Shown here piece by piece: positions 49,697 to 58,023 of a stretch of 64,000 bases of DNA. The notes below the pieces were generated by a model. It ran no database searches. It was given only the letters and a program-made list of their open reading frames with translations, and was not told the DNA's origin. This DNA is from Streptomyces sp. MNU76 (GTDB taxonomy: Bacteria; Actinomycetota; Actinomycetes; Streptomycetales; Streptomycetaceae): contig NZ_JAJKLK010000031.1 of the NCBI RefSeq assembly GCF_020982545.1, positions 62,001 through 126,000 on the forward strand. Direction: 5' to 3'. Made by a program: the position numbers and the translations under genes. Within the stretch, counting starts at the first letter, position 1. Each line of letters opens with the position of its first letter.

Positions 49697-50239
49697 CTAC
49701 GCCCCGTACTCCTCCTGCGCCTCCCGGTGCGCCTTGGCCAACTCCGTGTAGTGCGTGCCGTTCAGCGTCACCAGCTCCCGCTCCTCGTCGGTGAGCGGTC
49801 GCTTCACCTTCGCGGGTACCCCCGCCACCAGCGATCCGGGCGGCACCCGCATCCCCTGCGGGACCAGGGCATGTGCGGCGACCAGGGACCCCGCACCGAT
49901 CACCGCGCCGTTCAGCACCGTCGCGCCCATCCCGATCAGACAGTCGTCCTCGACGGTCGCCCCGTGCACCACCGCGTTGTGCCCGATCGACACCCGCTCG
50001 CCGATCGAGACGGGAAAGCCGAGGTCGACGTGGAGCGTGCAGTTGTCCTGGACGTTGGTGTCCGCGCCGATGACGATCGGCTCGAACTCCGCCCGCAGCA
50101 CCGCCCCGTACCAGACGCTCGACCCCGGCCGCAGGGTCACGTCGCCGATCACCGTCGACGTGGGGGAGACGAACGCGGCCTCCTCCACCTCCGGCTTCTT
50201 GCCGTCGAACGTCGTGATGAGGGCCCGCTGCCGGTTCAT
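49697..50239 (-). CDS. gamma-carbonic anhydrase family protein
   Basis: A 180-residue left-handed beta-helix protein built of hexapeptide repeats. Putative metal ligands are the His in D-N-C-T-L-H-V-D and the pair in S-I-G-H-N-A-V-V-H-G. The C-terminal helix is L-T-D-E-E-R-E-L-V-T-L-N-G-T-H-Y. It could be a true carbonic anhydrase or a relative with another metal-dependent role. ATG 50239 is in a normal context. Confidence 0.88.
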   Translation of the reverse strand: MNRQRALITTFDGKKPEVEEAAFVSPTSTVIGDVTLRPGSSVWYGAVLRAEFEPIVIGADTNVQDNCTLHVDLGFPVSIGERVSIGHNAVVHGATVEDDCLIGMGATVLNGAVIGAGSLVAAHALVPQGMRVPPGSLVAGVPAKVKRPLTDEERELVTLNGTHYTELAKAHREAQEEYGA

Positions 50240-50369
50240 CGCCGCCTCCAGATGCTGGGTGAAGATCAGTCCTCACCCGCACCGTAAGCCATGGGGTGCG
50301 CGTCGCGTGGGGTGAAGATCACAGCCGTACGACGTCCTGCCGGTGCCGCCCGGTGAGTACGGTGAGCGG

Positions 50370-51112
50370 GTGCCGAAGAAGAACACGTTCTCGTCCTGGT
50401 CGGGCCGCCTCGCGCAGCGCGCCGTCCACGCGGGCTGGGCGTGGCTGCAGCGCACGGGGTCGGTGACGGCCGAGCGGCCCGGCCGCTTCCGCTTCGGTGC
50501 GATGGGAACGGGTACCAGGCTGGCCTTTCCGCTCGGCACGGTCTTCGGCGAGCCGTGGATCCACCTGGGGTCCCACTGCATCATCGGCGAGCAGGTCACC
50601 CTGACCGCCGGACTGATGCCCGACCTGGACCTCGGCGCGGAACCGATCCTGCGCATCGGGGACGGCGTCGTGCTCGGGCGCGGCAGCCATGTCATCGCCG
50701 ACACCACGGTCACGATCGGCAGCGACTGCTACTTCGGGCCGTACGTGTACGTGACCTCCACCAACCACTCCTACGACGACCCGCACCAGCCGATCGGCAA
50801 GCAGTGGCCCCGTATGGACCCGGTGTCGATCGGACCCGGCTGCTGGATCGGCACCGGCGCGGTGATCCTGCCGGGGGCGCGGGTCGGGCGCAACGTGGTG
50901 GTCGCGGCGGGGCGGTGGTGCGCGGGACGGTGCCGGACCACTCGGTGGTGGCCGGGGCGCCCGCGCGGGTCGTGCGGCGGTGGGACCCGGTGGCGGGGTG
51001 GCAGCCGCCGATCCGGACACCCGCGCCGGTCCCGATCCCCGACGGGGTCACACCGGAGCAGTTGCTGGCGCTCGCCGAGTGGGACGCGGAGGGGGCGGAG
51101 GAGTCCGCCTAG
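50370..51112 (+). pseudogene. hexapeptide-repeat acyltransferase, frameshifted near 50913
   Basis: Starts at GTG 50370 (P-K-K-N-T-F-S-S-W-S). It reads as a left-handed beta-helix acyltransferase with F-G-E-P-W-I-H-L-G-S-H-C-I-I-G, then S-T-N-H-S-Y-D-D-P and G-C-W-I-G-T-G-A-V-I-L-P-G-A-R-V. After V-V-V-A-A-G at about 50913 the frame breaks in a G-rich stretch. Adding one base restores A-V-V-R-G-T-V-P-D-H-S-V-V-A-G-A-P-A-R-V-V and the normal end at 51112. Only a single base is at fault, so a sequencing error is as likely as a real mutation. Such enzymes acetylate sugars or antibiotics. Confidence 0.8.
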
Positions 51113-51231
51113 GAACGCGGGGGCGGTCGCACACGACCACGCCCCACGGCCCTGGAGGAGCGCCGCCCTCGCAGTACAGTTCGGTGAACGTCGGGTGCAC
51201 CTCACCTCGTTCAACGTGTTGGACTCTGTCA

Positions 51232-51267
51232 CCGAGACAACCGAGACAACCGAGACGACTGAGACTT
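51232..51267 (+). repeat. four 9-bp direct repeats upstream of the XRE regulator
   Basis: CCGAGACAA (51232), CCGAGACAA (51241), CCGAGACGA (51250), CTGAGACTT (51259). They end 10 bases before the start codon at 51278, an ideal place for autoregulator binding. Confidence 0.75.
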
Positions 51268-51277
51268 TGGACGGAAT

Positions 51278-51850
51278 GTGTCGGACCTCGACCTGCTGAC
51301 CCAGTCCCTGGCGCGGAACGTCAAGCGCTGGCGCACCGAGCGGGGGTTCACCCTGGACACCCTGGCGGCTCGCGCCGGAGTCAGCCGCGGGATGCTCATC
51401 CAGATCGAACAGGCCCGCACCAACCCCAGTCTCGGCACCGTCGTCAAGATCGGCGACGCCCTCGGTGTCAGCATCACCACCCTGCTCGACTACGCGCAGG
51501 GGCCCAAGGTCAGGGTCGTTCCGGCCGAGCAGGTGGTCCGGCTGTGGCACACCGAGGCCGGCAGCTACAGCCGGCTGCTGGCCGGTACCGAGGCGCCCGG
51601 TCCGCTGGAGATGTGGAACTGGCGCCTGATGCCGGGGGAGGGCAGCCGGTCGGACCCGCACCCCGGGGGTACGGTCGAGATCGCGCATGTCACGGCGGGC
51701 GAGCTGACCCTCACCGTGGAGGGTGCCGAGTACCGGGTCCCGGCCGGCGCGAGCGTCACCTTCGAGGCCAACGCGCCCCACGAGTACGCCAATCGGGGCG
51801 CGGTGCCGACCGAGATGGTGCTGACGGTCTCGGTGCCCGGCGTGCACTGA
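51278..51850 (+). CDS. XRE-family regulator with C-terminal cupin domain
   Basis: A 190-residue protein. The helix-turn-helix covers about residues 12-66 (F-T-L-D-T-L-A-A-R-A-G-V-S-R-G-M-L-I-Q-I-E). The cupin lies at about 105-185 with P-H-P-G-G-T-V-E-I and A-P-H-E-Y-A-N. Such proteins repress small-molecule pathways and sense a ligand through the cupin. The start is GTG 51278; the ribosome site (TTGGACGGA) is weak. The adjacent direct repeats suggest self-control. Confidence 0.88.
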   Translation: MSDLDLLTQSLARNVKRWRTERGFTLDTLAARAGVSRGMLIQIEQARTNPSLGTVVKIGDALGVSITTLLDYAQGPKVRVVPAEQVVRLWHTEAGSYSRLLAGTEAPGPLEMWNWRLMPGEGSRSDPHPGGTVEIAHVTAGELTLTVEGAEYRVPAGASVTFEANAPHEYANRGAVPTEMVLTVSVPGVH

Positions 51851-51893
51851 GACGGCGGATCAGGGGCCCACGGGCTTTGTTACCGTGCGGCCC

Positions 51894-52454
51894 ATGCGCG
51901 CACCCATCGGAGACTTCGACCACGCCACCCCCGCCCCCGACTGCCTGGACGATCTCGTCCGCCCGGTCGCCGACGCCGTACGCGGCTGGTCCGGCAGCGT
52001 GCCCGCCGACCGCTTCCTGTACGTCGAGACGAACCCCGAGTGGGCCGACACCACGGTGTTCGTCCAGCACTACGGGCAGGACCTGCTCGAACGGTCCGCC
52101 AACTGCGTGGTCGTCGCGGGCAAGCGGGGCGGCGAGCCGAGCCTGGCCGCCTGTGTCGTGCTCTCCACCACCCGCGTCGACGTCAACGGCGTGGTCCGCC
52201 GTCAACTGGGCGCCCGCAAGGCCTCGTTCGCGTCGATGGACACCGCCACCGGGGAGGCCGGGATGGAGTACGGCGGCATCACGCCGGTCGGGCTGCCGGC
52301 GGCGTGGCCGGTCCTGGTCGACGCGGCCGTGGTCGACCTGCCGTACGTCCTGGTCGGCAGCGGACGGCGGCGCGGCAAACTGCTGGTACCGGGGAAGGCG
52401 TTCGCGGAGCTGCCGAACGCGGTGGTGCTGGAGGGGCTGGGCGTCACCGTCTGA
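51894..52454 (+). CDS. YbaK/EbsC-type aminoacyl-tRNA deacylase
   Basis: A 186-residue protein with YbaK/INS features: conserved Lys region R-K-A-S-F-A-S-M-D, then M-E-Y-G-G-I-T-P-V-G-L-P and V-G-S-G-R-R-R-G-K-L-L-V-P-G. The family removes mischarged amino acids from tRNA in trans. A candidate -10 TACCGT ends seven bases before the ATG with no Shine-Dalgarno sequence, so the mRNA may be leaderless. Confidence 0.85.
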   Translation: MRAPIGDFDHATPAPDCLDDLVRPVADAVRGWSGSVPADRFLYVETNPEWADTTVFVQHYGQDLLERSANCVVVAGKRGGEPSLAACVVLSTTRVDVNGVVRRQLGARKASFASMDTATGEAGMEYGGITPVGLPAAWPVLVDAAVVDLPYVLVGSGRRRGKLLVPGKAFAELPNAVVLEGLGVTV

Positions 52455-52533
52455 AGGGCATCAGCCCCGGAACGCCGACGTCGAGCCCCGGGCGGCGGCC
52501 CGGAACCCGACGAGGTGTGGCTGAGGAGAGGCC

Positions 52534-53094
52534 TCAGGCGGCGGCGGTGTCCGCCTTGCTGGTGAGCTGGGCCAGGACCTCGGTGAGGCCGGTGACGACC
52601 TCGGCGTCGTCGGCCGGGTGGGTCTCGGCGAAGCGGACGACCGAGCCGGGGATGGAGAGCTTGGCCTCCTCCAGGACCGTGGCGCCGGCGATGCCGACGG
52701 CCTTGCGGGTCTCGTCCTGCGCCCACACGCCGCCGAACTGGCCGAACGCGGTGCCGACCACGGCGACGGGCTTGCCGGTGAGGGCGCCGGCACCGTACGG
52801 GCGGGACAGCCAGTCGATGGCGTTCTTCAGGACGGCGGGGATGGTGCCGTTGTACTCGGGGGAGAAGAGCAGGAAGCCGTCGGCCTGGCCGGCGGCCTCA
52901 CGCAGCCGGGCAGCGGTGGCCGGGAGGGCGGCCTCGTTGTCGATGTCCTCGTTGTAGAACGGGACGTCGGCCAGACCCTCGTACAGCTCGATCTCGACGC
53001 CCTCGGGGGCGTGCTTCACGGCCGCCTCGGCGAGCTGGCGGTTGTGCGAACCGGCGCGAAGGCTGCCGACGAGCGCGAGGATGCGTACGGACAT
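52534..53094 (-). CDS. NADPH-dependent FMN reductase
   Basis: A 186-residue flavodoxin-like protein: L-V-G-S-L-R-A-G-S-H-N-R-Q-L-A at 7-21 binds the FMN phosphate, and P-E-Y-N-G-T-I-P-A-V-L-K-N-A-I-D-W is the second flavin motif. Members reduce FMN, quinones or azo compounds. GGAG is seven bases upstream of ATG 53094. It is divergent from a TetR gene with two operators between them, so it is probably derepressed by a TetR ligand such as a quinone. Confidence 0.92.
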   Translation of the reverse strand: MSVRILALVGSLRAGSHNRQLAEAAVKHAPEGVEIELYEGLADVPFYNEDIDNEAALPATAARLREAAGQADGFLLFSPEYNGTIPAVLKNAIDWLSRPYGAGALTGKPVAVVGTAFGQFGGVWAQDETRKAVGIAGATVLEEAKLSIPGSVVRFAETHPADDAEVVTGLTEVLAQLTSKADTAAA

Positions 53095-53173
53095 GAGCTG
53101 ACTCCTAGCAAGGATGTGCACGTAAGGAACACGTCAGGAAAAGCCGACGGGCCGAGGCCCGCGGGAAAAGCTA

Positions 53174-53224
53174 AACGGACCGGGGTCCGTTGAAATTTGT
53201 ATCAGCTATCCGGACCGGGGTCCA
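53174..53224. promoter_or_regulatory. twin TetR operators (CGGACC-GG-GGTCCG)
   Basis: AACGGACCGGGGTCCGTT at 53174-53191 is a perfect 18-bp palindrome. CGGACCGGGGTCCA at 53211-53224 is a second copy with one mismatch, centred about 35 bases away. Both lie in the spacer between the FMN reductase and tetR starts, as expected for coupled repression of both. Confidence 0.8.
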
Positions 53225-53254
53225 CTTGCGTGTGGTGAGCGTTACGCTCTTTTC

Positions 53255-53911
53255 ATGAAAGAGTCGCTGCCGCCCTTCCCGGCGCCTCAGGCCCCCGACC
53301 CCCTCGACGGACTGCTGGACCTCACCCCCGCCGCCTCCGACCAGCCCCGGTTGCGCGCCGACGCGGCCCGCAACCGTACGCGCCTGCTGGAGGTCGCCGC
53401 CCGGCTCGCGGCGGAGTGCGGGGCCGCCAACCTGACGATGGAGGGCGTGGCGACCGCCGCCGAGGTGGGCAAGGGCACCGTCTTCCGGCGGTTCGGCGAC
53501 CGGTTCGGGCTCCTGGTCGCGCTCCTGGACCACCACGAGCGGGAGTTCCAGGCCTCGTTCCTGACCGGCCCGCCGCCGCTCGGCCCCGACGCGCCTCCCG
53601 TGGAGCGGCTGCGGGCCTTCGGCGCCGCCGCCATCCGCCACGAGTACGGTCACCGCGACCTCTACCTCGCCGCCCATGCGGACGCCACCCGCAGGCACGC
53701 CAACCCGGCCGCCCGGCTCCGCCTCAGCCACCTGTGCATGCTGCTGCGCCGCGCCGGGGTGCAGGGCGACATCGAGCTGCTGGCGCAGACCCTGCTGGGC
53801 TACCTGGACATCAACCTCGTCGACCACCTGGTGGAGCGGCGTGGGATGTCCCTCGACCGGCTGGAGCTCGGGTGGGGGGACCTGATCACGCGGCTGGTCG
53901 GGACGGCGTAG
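53255..53911 (+). CDS. TetR-family transcriptional regulator
   Basis: A 218-residue regulator with an extended N-terminus of about 34 residues. The TetR helix-turn-helix covers about 37-83 (N-R-T-R-L-L-E-V-A-A-R-L-A-A-E-C-G, then A-T-A-A-E-V-G-K-G-T-V-F-R-R-F-G). A divergent ligand-binding domain follows. It very likely binds the twin operators 30-80 bases upstream and represses itself and the FMN reductase. The ATG at 53255 follows a weak ribosome site. Confidence 0.9.
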   Translation: MKESLPPFPAPQAPDPLDGLLDLTPAASDQPRLRADAARNRTRLLEVAARLAAECGAANLTMEGVATAAEVGKGTVFRRFGDRFGLLVALLDHHEREFQASFLTGPPPLGPDAPPVERLRAFGAAAIRHEYGHRDLYLAAHADATRRHANPAARLRLSHLCMLLRRAGVQGDIELLAQTLLGYLDINLVDHLVERRGMSLDRLELGWGDLITRLVGTA

Positions 53912-53917
53912 GGCAGC

Positions 53918-53933
53918 CCAAGCGACCGCTTGG
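53918..53933. promoter_or_regulatory. perfect palindrome CCAAGCG-AC-CGCTTGG before moxR
   Basis: Sixteen bases with perfect 7-bp arms and a 2-base centre, 61 bases before the moxR start. It shares the AAGCGNNCGCT core with the operator at 9238-9248 but differs from the twin operators of the adjacent tetR, so another TetR protein probably binds here. Confidence 0.6.
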
Positions 53934-53993
53934 TAACTTTGTCGAGGGTGTCGGGGAGGTGCCTCGTACGCCGGGCGGAGCGGGAGGGGCCAC

Positions 53994-54955
<962 letters not shown>

Positions 54956-54959
<4 letters not shown>

Positions 54960-55231
54960 GCGGTTCCCCCGTCGCTCCAGGTTCCTCCGATGCTCCCGCC
55001 TCTCCGCTGGCCGAGCGGCTGACCGCGCTGGTCCGGGCGTTGCGTGGGCACGGGATACGGATCGGACCCGGCGAGACCGTGGACGCGGCGGCCGTGCTGG
55101 AGGTGCTGGGTCTCGCCGATCGGGAGCGGATCCGGGAGGGGCTGGCGGCGGCACTGCTCCGTGCCGACCGGCAGCGACCCGTCTTCGACGCGACCTTCGA
55201 GCTGTACTTCCCGCTCGGCGTGGGGAGTTGA
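54956..55231 (+). CDS. small adaptor-like protein between MoxR and VWA genes
   Basis: A 91-residue protein: L-A-E-R-L-T-A-L-V-R-A-L-R-G-H-G-I-R-I-G-P-G-E-T and A-D-R-Q-R-P-V-F-D-A-T-F-E-L-Y-F-P. This is the N-terminal portion normally fused to the start of CoxE-like VWA proteins, here as a separate gene. It overlaps moxR (ATGA) and the VWA gene (TTGA). It likely docks the VWA partner onto MoxR. Confidence 0.75.
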
Positions 55232-56457
55232 CGGGGGCACGGGGCGCGTCGGCCGGGGACCGGGACGAGTTGCGGGAGCGGCTCGCCGAGGCGCTGGCCG
55301 CGAACGACACGGCCGCGCTCACCCGACTCGCCGCCGAGGCCGTGGAACTGCTCGGCCGCTACGGCTCCCCCGGCTCCGACGGCTGGTCCGCCCACCAGAC
55401 GCTGGACCGCCTCCGCCCGCAGACGCTGCTGGCACGGATCCTGGCGGGCGCGAGGGAGCAGGGGGCGGGCGCGGAGCCCGGGCTCACCGGTGCCGGTGGC
55501 GCGTTCCGTATGGGGTTCGGTGGAGGGCTCACCCTCGGCCCGGGAGGGGGCACCGCGGCCGGGCTCGGTTCGGCAGGGTTCACCGAGCGGCTGGACGCGG
55601 ACGAGGTCCGGCGCCGTATCGAGGACTTCCGCGACCGGGTACGGACGGAGGCGCGGCGGCGGGTCGCCGAGCGCCGGGGCGCGGACATGATCGCCGAGCG
55701 GGGTGTCGCGCGGAGCGCCGACCAGGTCGACTTCCTCGTCGCGAACCGTGAGCAACTCGTCGAACTGCGCCGTACCGTCCAGCCGTTGGCGCGCAAGCTC
55801 GCGACCCGGCTGGCCGCCAGACGGCGCCGGGCCGCGCGCGGCCAGATCGACATCCGGCGCACGCTACGGCGCTCGCTGTCCACCGGGGGCGTACCGCTGC
55901 GTCCCGCCCATCGACGGCAGCGGCCGGCCCGCCCGGAGATCGTGCTGCTCTGCGACGTCTCCGGGTCGGTCGCCGGGTTCGCCAACTTCACGATGCTCCT
56001 GGTGCAGGCGATGCGGGACCAGTTCAGCAAGGTGCGGGTCTACGCCTTCGTCAATCGCGTCGACGAGGTCACCCGCCTCGTCACCACCGGGCAGGCCGAC
56101 CCGGCCGAACTCGGCCGCCGGATCGCCACCGAGGCCACCCTCACCGGTTGGCACGGCAGCAGCGACTACGGGGCCGCGCTCGGTGAGTTCGCCGAGCGCC
56201 ATCTCGACGCCGTGGGCCCCCGTACGTCGGTGATCGTGCTCGGGGACGCCCGCACCAACGGGTTCGACCCCAACGAGGAGGCCCTGCGGCGCATCGCGGC
56301 CCGGGCCCGCCGCGTGCACTGGCTGAACCCCGAGACGCCGAGCACCTGGGGGGTGGGCGACTCCGCCGCCCCGGTCTACGCCGGGATCGTCGACATGCAC
56401 ACCTGCCGGAACGCGCGGCGGCTCGGGGAACTGGTGACGCGGTTGCTGCCGGTGTGA
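55228..56457 (+). CDS. VWA domain protein (CoxE-like)
   Basis: A 409-residue protein with a CoxE-type von Willebrand A domain in the C-terminal half. The MIDAS motif is C-D-V-S-G-S-V-A near 242-249, and G-S-S-D-Y-G-A-A-L-G-E-F carries later MIDAS residues. The N-terminal half is Ala/Gly-rich. It uses a TTG start that overlaps the previous TGA, an arrangement requiring translational coupling. With MoxR it probably assembles or matures a metalloenzyme not encoded here. Confidence 0.88.
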   Translation: MTGARGASAGDRDELRERLAEALAANDTAALTRLAAEAVELLGRYGSPGSDGWSAHQTLDRLRPQTLLARILAGAREQGAGAEPGLTGAGGAFRMGFGGGLTLGPGGGTAAGLGSAGFTERLDADEVRRRIEDFRDRVRTEARRRVAERRGADMIAERGVARSADQVDFLVANREQLVELRRTVQPLARKLATRLAARRRRAARGQIDIRRTLRRSLSTGGVPLRPAHRRQRPARPEIVLLCDVSGSVAGFANFTMLLVQAMRDQFSKVRVYAFVNRVDEVTRLVTTGQADPAELGRRIATEATLTGWHGSSDYGAALGEFAERHLDAVGPRTSVIVLGDARTNGFDPNEEALRRIAARARRVHWLNPETPSTWGVGDSAAPVYAGIVDMHTCRNARRLGELVTRLLPV

Positions 56458-56461
56458 GGGG

Positions 56462-56830
56462 TCACTCCCGGCCGGTGTCGATCACACAGAAGCGGTTGCC
56501 CTCCGGGTCGGCGAGGACGACGAAGTCGGCGTCCTCCGGGTAGTCGTCCCAGTCGACGCGGTGCGCGCCGAGACCGACCAGTCGCTCGACCTCGGCGGCC
56601 TGGTCCCGCGCGTCGCCCGCGTAGAGGTCCAGGTGCACGCGGGGCCGATCCCGCACGGGCGTCTCGCTGAGGCCCAGGGAGATCTGCGCGCCGACGCCCC
56701 GCGGATCCACCAGGACGACCCAGTCGTCCTCCGGCTCCTCGCGGGGGACGTATCCGAGGGCCTCCATCCAGAACGCCGCCGCCCGCCGCACGTCGGACGC
56801 GCCCAGTACCACGGATCCGATGCTCAGCAC
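56462..56830 (-). CDS. VOC family (glyoxalase-like) protein
   Basis: A 122-residue vicinal-oxygen-chelate protein with two beta-alpha-beta-beta-beta halves: V-V-L-G-A-S-D-V-R-R-A-A-A-F-W at the start and V-V-L-A-D-P-E-G-N-R-F-C-V-I at the end, where the metal or substrate residues lie. The start is GTG 56830. Possible roles include glyoxalase, dioxygenase or antibiotic-binding functions; nothing in the context chooses. Confidence 0.88.
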   Translation of the reverse strand: MLSIGSVVLGASDVRRAAAFWMEALGYVPREEPEDDWVVLVDPRGVGAQISLGLSETPVRDRPRVHLDLYAGDARDQAAEVERLVGLGAHRVDWDDYPEDADFVVLADPEGNRFCVIDTGRE

Positions 56831-56907
56831 GGTCCGATTCTCGCCCCTGCGGATCCGCCGCCGTGCGGCGATGCTGGGATCAGACCTCGACCTCAGGAGG
56901 TGCGTCC

Positions 56908-57858
56908 ATGTCCCGCACCGTCACCGTGGGAATCGACGGTTCGCGCGAGAGCCTCGCCGCGGCCGAGTGGGCGGCCCGGGAGGCACGGCTGCGGGCCCTG
57001 CCGCTGAGGCTGCTCAACGTCTGGGAGCCGGTTCCCGAGCCGATGGGGCGGCCGTCGGCGACGGGGGCGGCAGGTGAGTCGGAGGCGGAGGAGGGCCGGA
57101 ACCGTGAGGGGGAGCACGGCACGGGGGTCGGGAAGGTCCTGAGGGAGACGGCCGACGGGATTCGGCGGCGCCACCCCGCTGTGGACGTCGGCGTCGACCA
57201 GCTGACGGGGCGGGCGTCCGAGGAACTGGTGAAGGCGGCACCGGAGGCCGAGCTGGTGGTCCTCGGCTCCCGGGGGCTGAGCGGGATCGCCGGCTTCCTG
57301 CTCGGCTCCGTGGGGCTGCACGTGGTCGCGCACACCGCGCGGCCCGTCGTCCTCGTGCGGGCCGGGGAGCGGGCGGTGGACGAGCACGCGCCGGGCCCGG
57401 CCGGGGCTGCGGCCGCCGCGACGCCGTTCCGGCCCGTCGTGCTCGGTGTGGACCTCGCGCACCCGGACCCCACGCTGATCCGGTTCGCGTGTGAGGCGGC
57501 CGCCGCGCGGGGCACCGCGCTGCGCGTCCTGCACGACTGGAGTCCTCCGCCGCGGTCCGGACTGCGGGAGAGGCCGGGCCTGGGCGAGGATCTCGATGCC
57601 GACCTGGGCGGTATGGACGCCGCCGGGCTGAGTGCGGCGCTGCGTCCCTGGCGGCTGGAGTATCCGTCCGTCGAGGTGGTGGAGGAGTCGCGGCGCGGAA
57701 AGGCCGCCGAGCATCTGCTGGAGGCGTCCGGGGACGCCTCCCTGCTCGTGGTCGGGCGCCGCGTCCGCCGTTCGCCGCTGGGGGCGCACATCGGGCCGGT
57801 GACCCATGCGGTGCTGCACCACGCCGGTGTACCGGTGGCGGTGGTTCCGCACGACTGA
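56908..57858 (+). CDS. universal stress protein, tandem Usp domains
   Basis: A 316-residue protein with two Usp domains. Domain 1 (about 1-150) begins V-T-V-G-I-D-G-S-R-E-S and has the ATP-binding pattern G-S-R-G-L-S-G-I-A-G-F-L-L-G-S-V. Domain 2 (about 175-316) begins V-V-L-G-V-D-L and ends with G-R-R-V-R-R-S-P-L-G-A-H-I-G, a degenerate ATP motif. A Gly/Glu-rich insert sits inside domain 1. GGAGG is seven bases before ATG 56908. Tandem Usps are typical of actinobacterial dormancy and hypoxia responses. Confidence 0.92.
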   Translation: MSRTVTVGIDGSRESLAAAEWAAREARLRALPLRLLNVWEPVPEPMGRPSATGAAGESEAEEGRNREGEHGTGVGKVLRETADGIRRRHPAVDVGVDQLTGRASEELVKAAPEAELVVLGSRGLSGIAGFLLGSVGLHVVAHTARPVVLVRAGERAVDEHAPGPAGAAAAATPFRPVVLGVDLAHPDPTLIRFACEAAAARGTALRVLHDWSPPPRSGLRERPGLGEDLDADLGGMDAAGLSAALRPWRLEYPSVEVVEESRRGKAAEHLLEASGDASLLVVGRRVRRSPLGAHIGPVTHAVLHHAGVPVAVVPHD

Positions 57859-58023
57859 AGACATCGATCCTCTCAAGAAGCACCGATATCGATCACAAGA
57901 CGACCAAAGTCAGTCCTAGAATGCCCTCTCGCAGTCGCACGCTACCGACGTGGCAGCGCGTTCCGGTCCGTGTGGTTGAAAACGGGGGTTACGGGGCAAC
58001 GGGGGTCCGGTGGGGAAAGAGCT

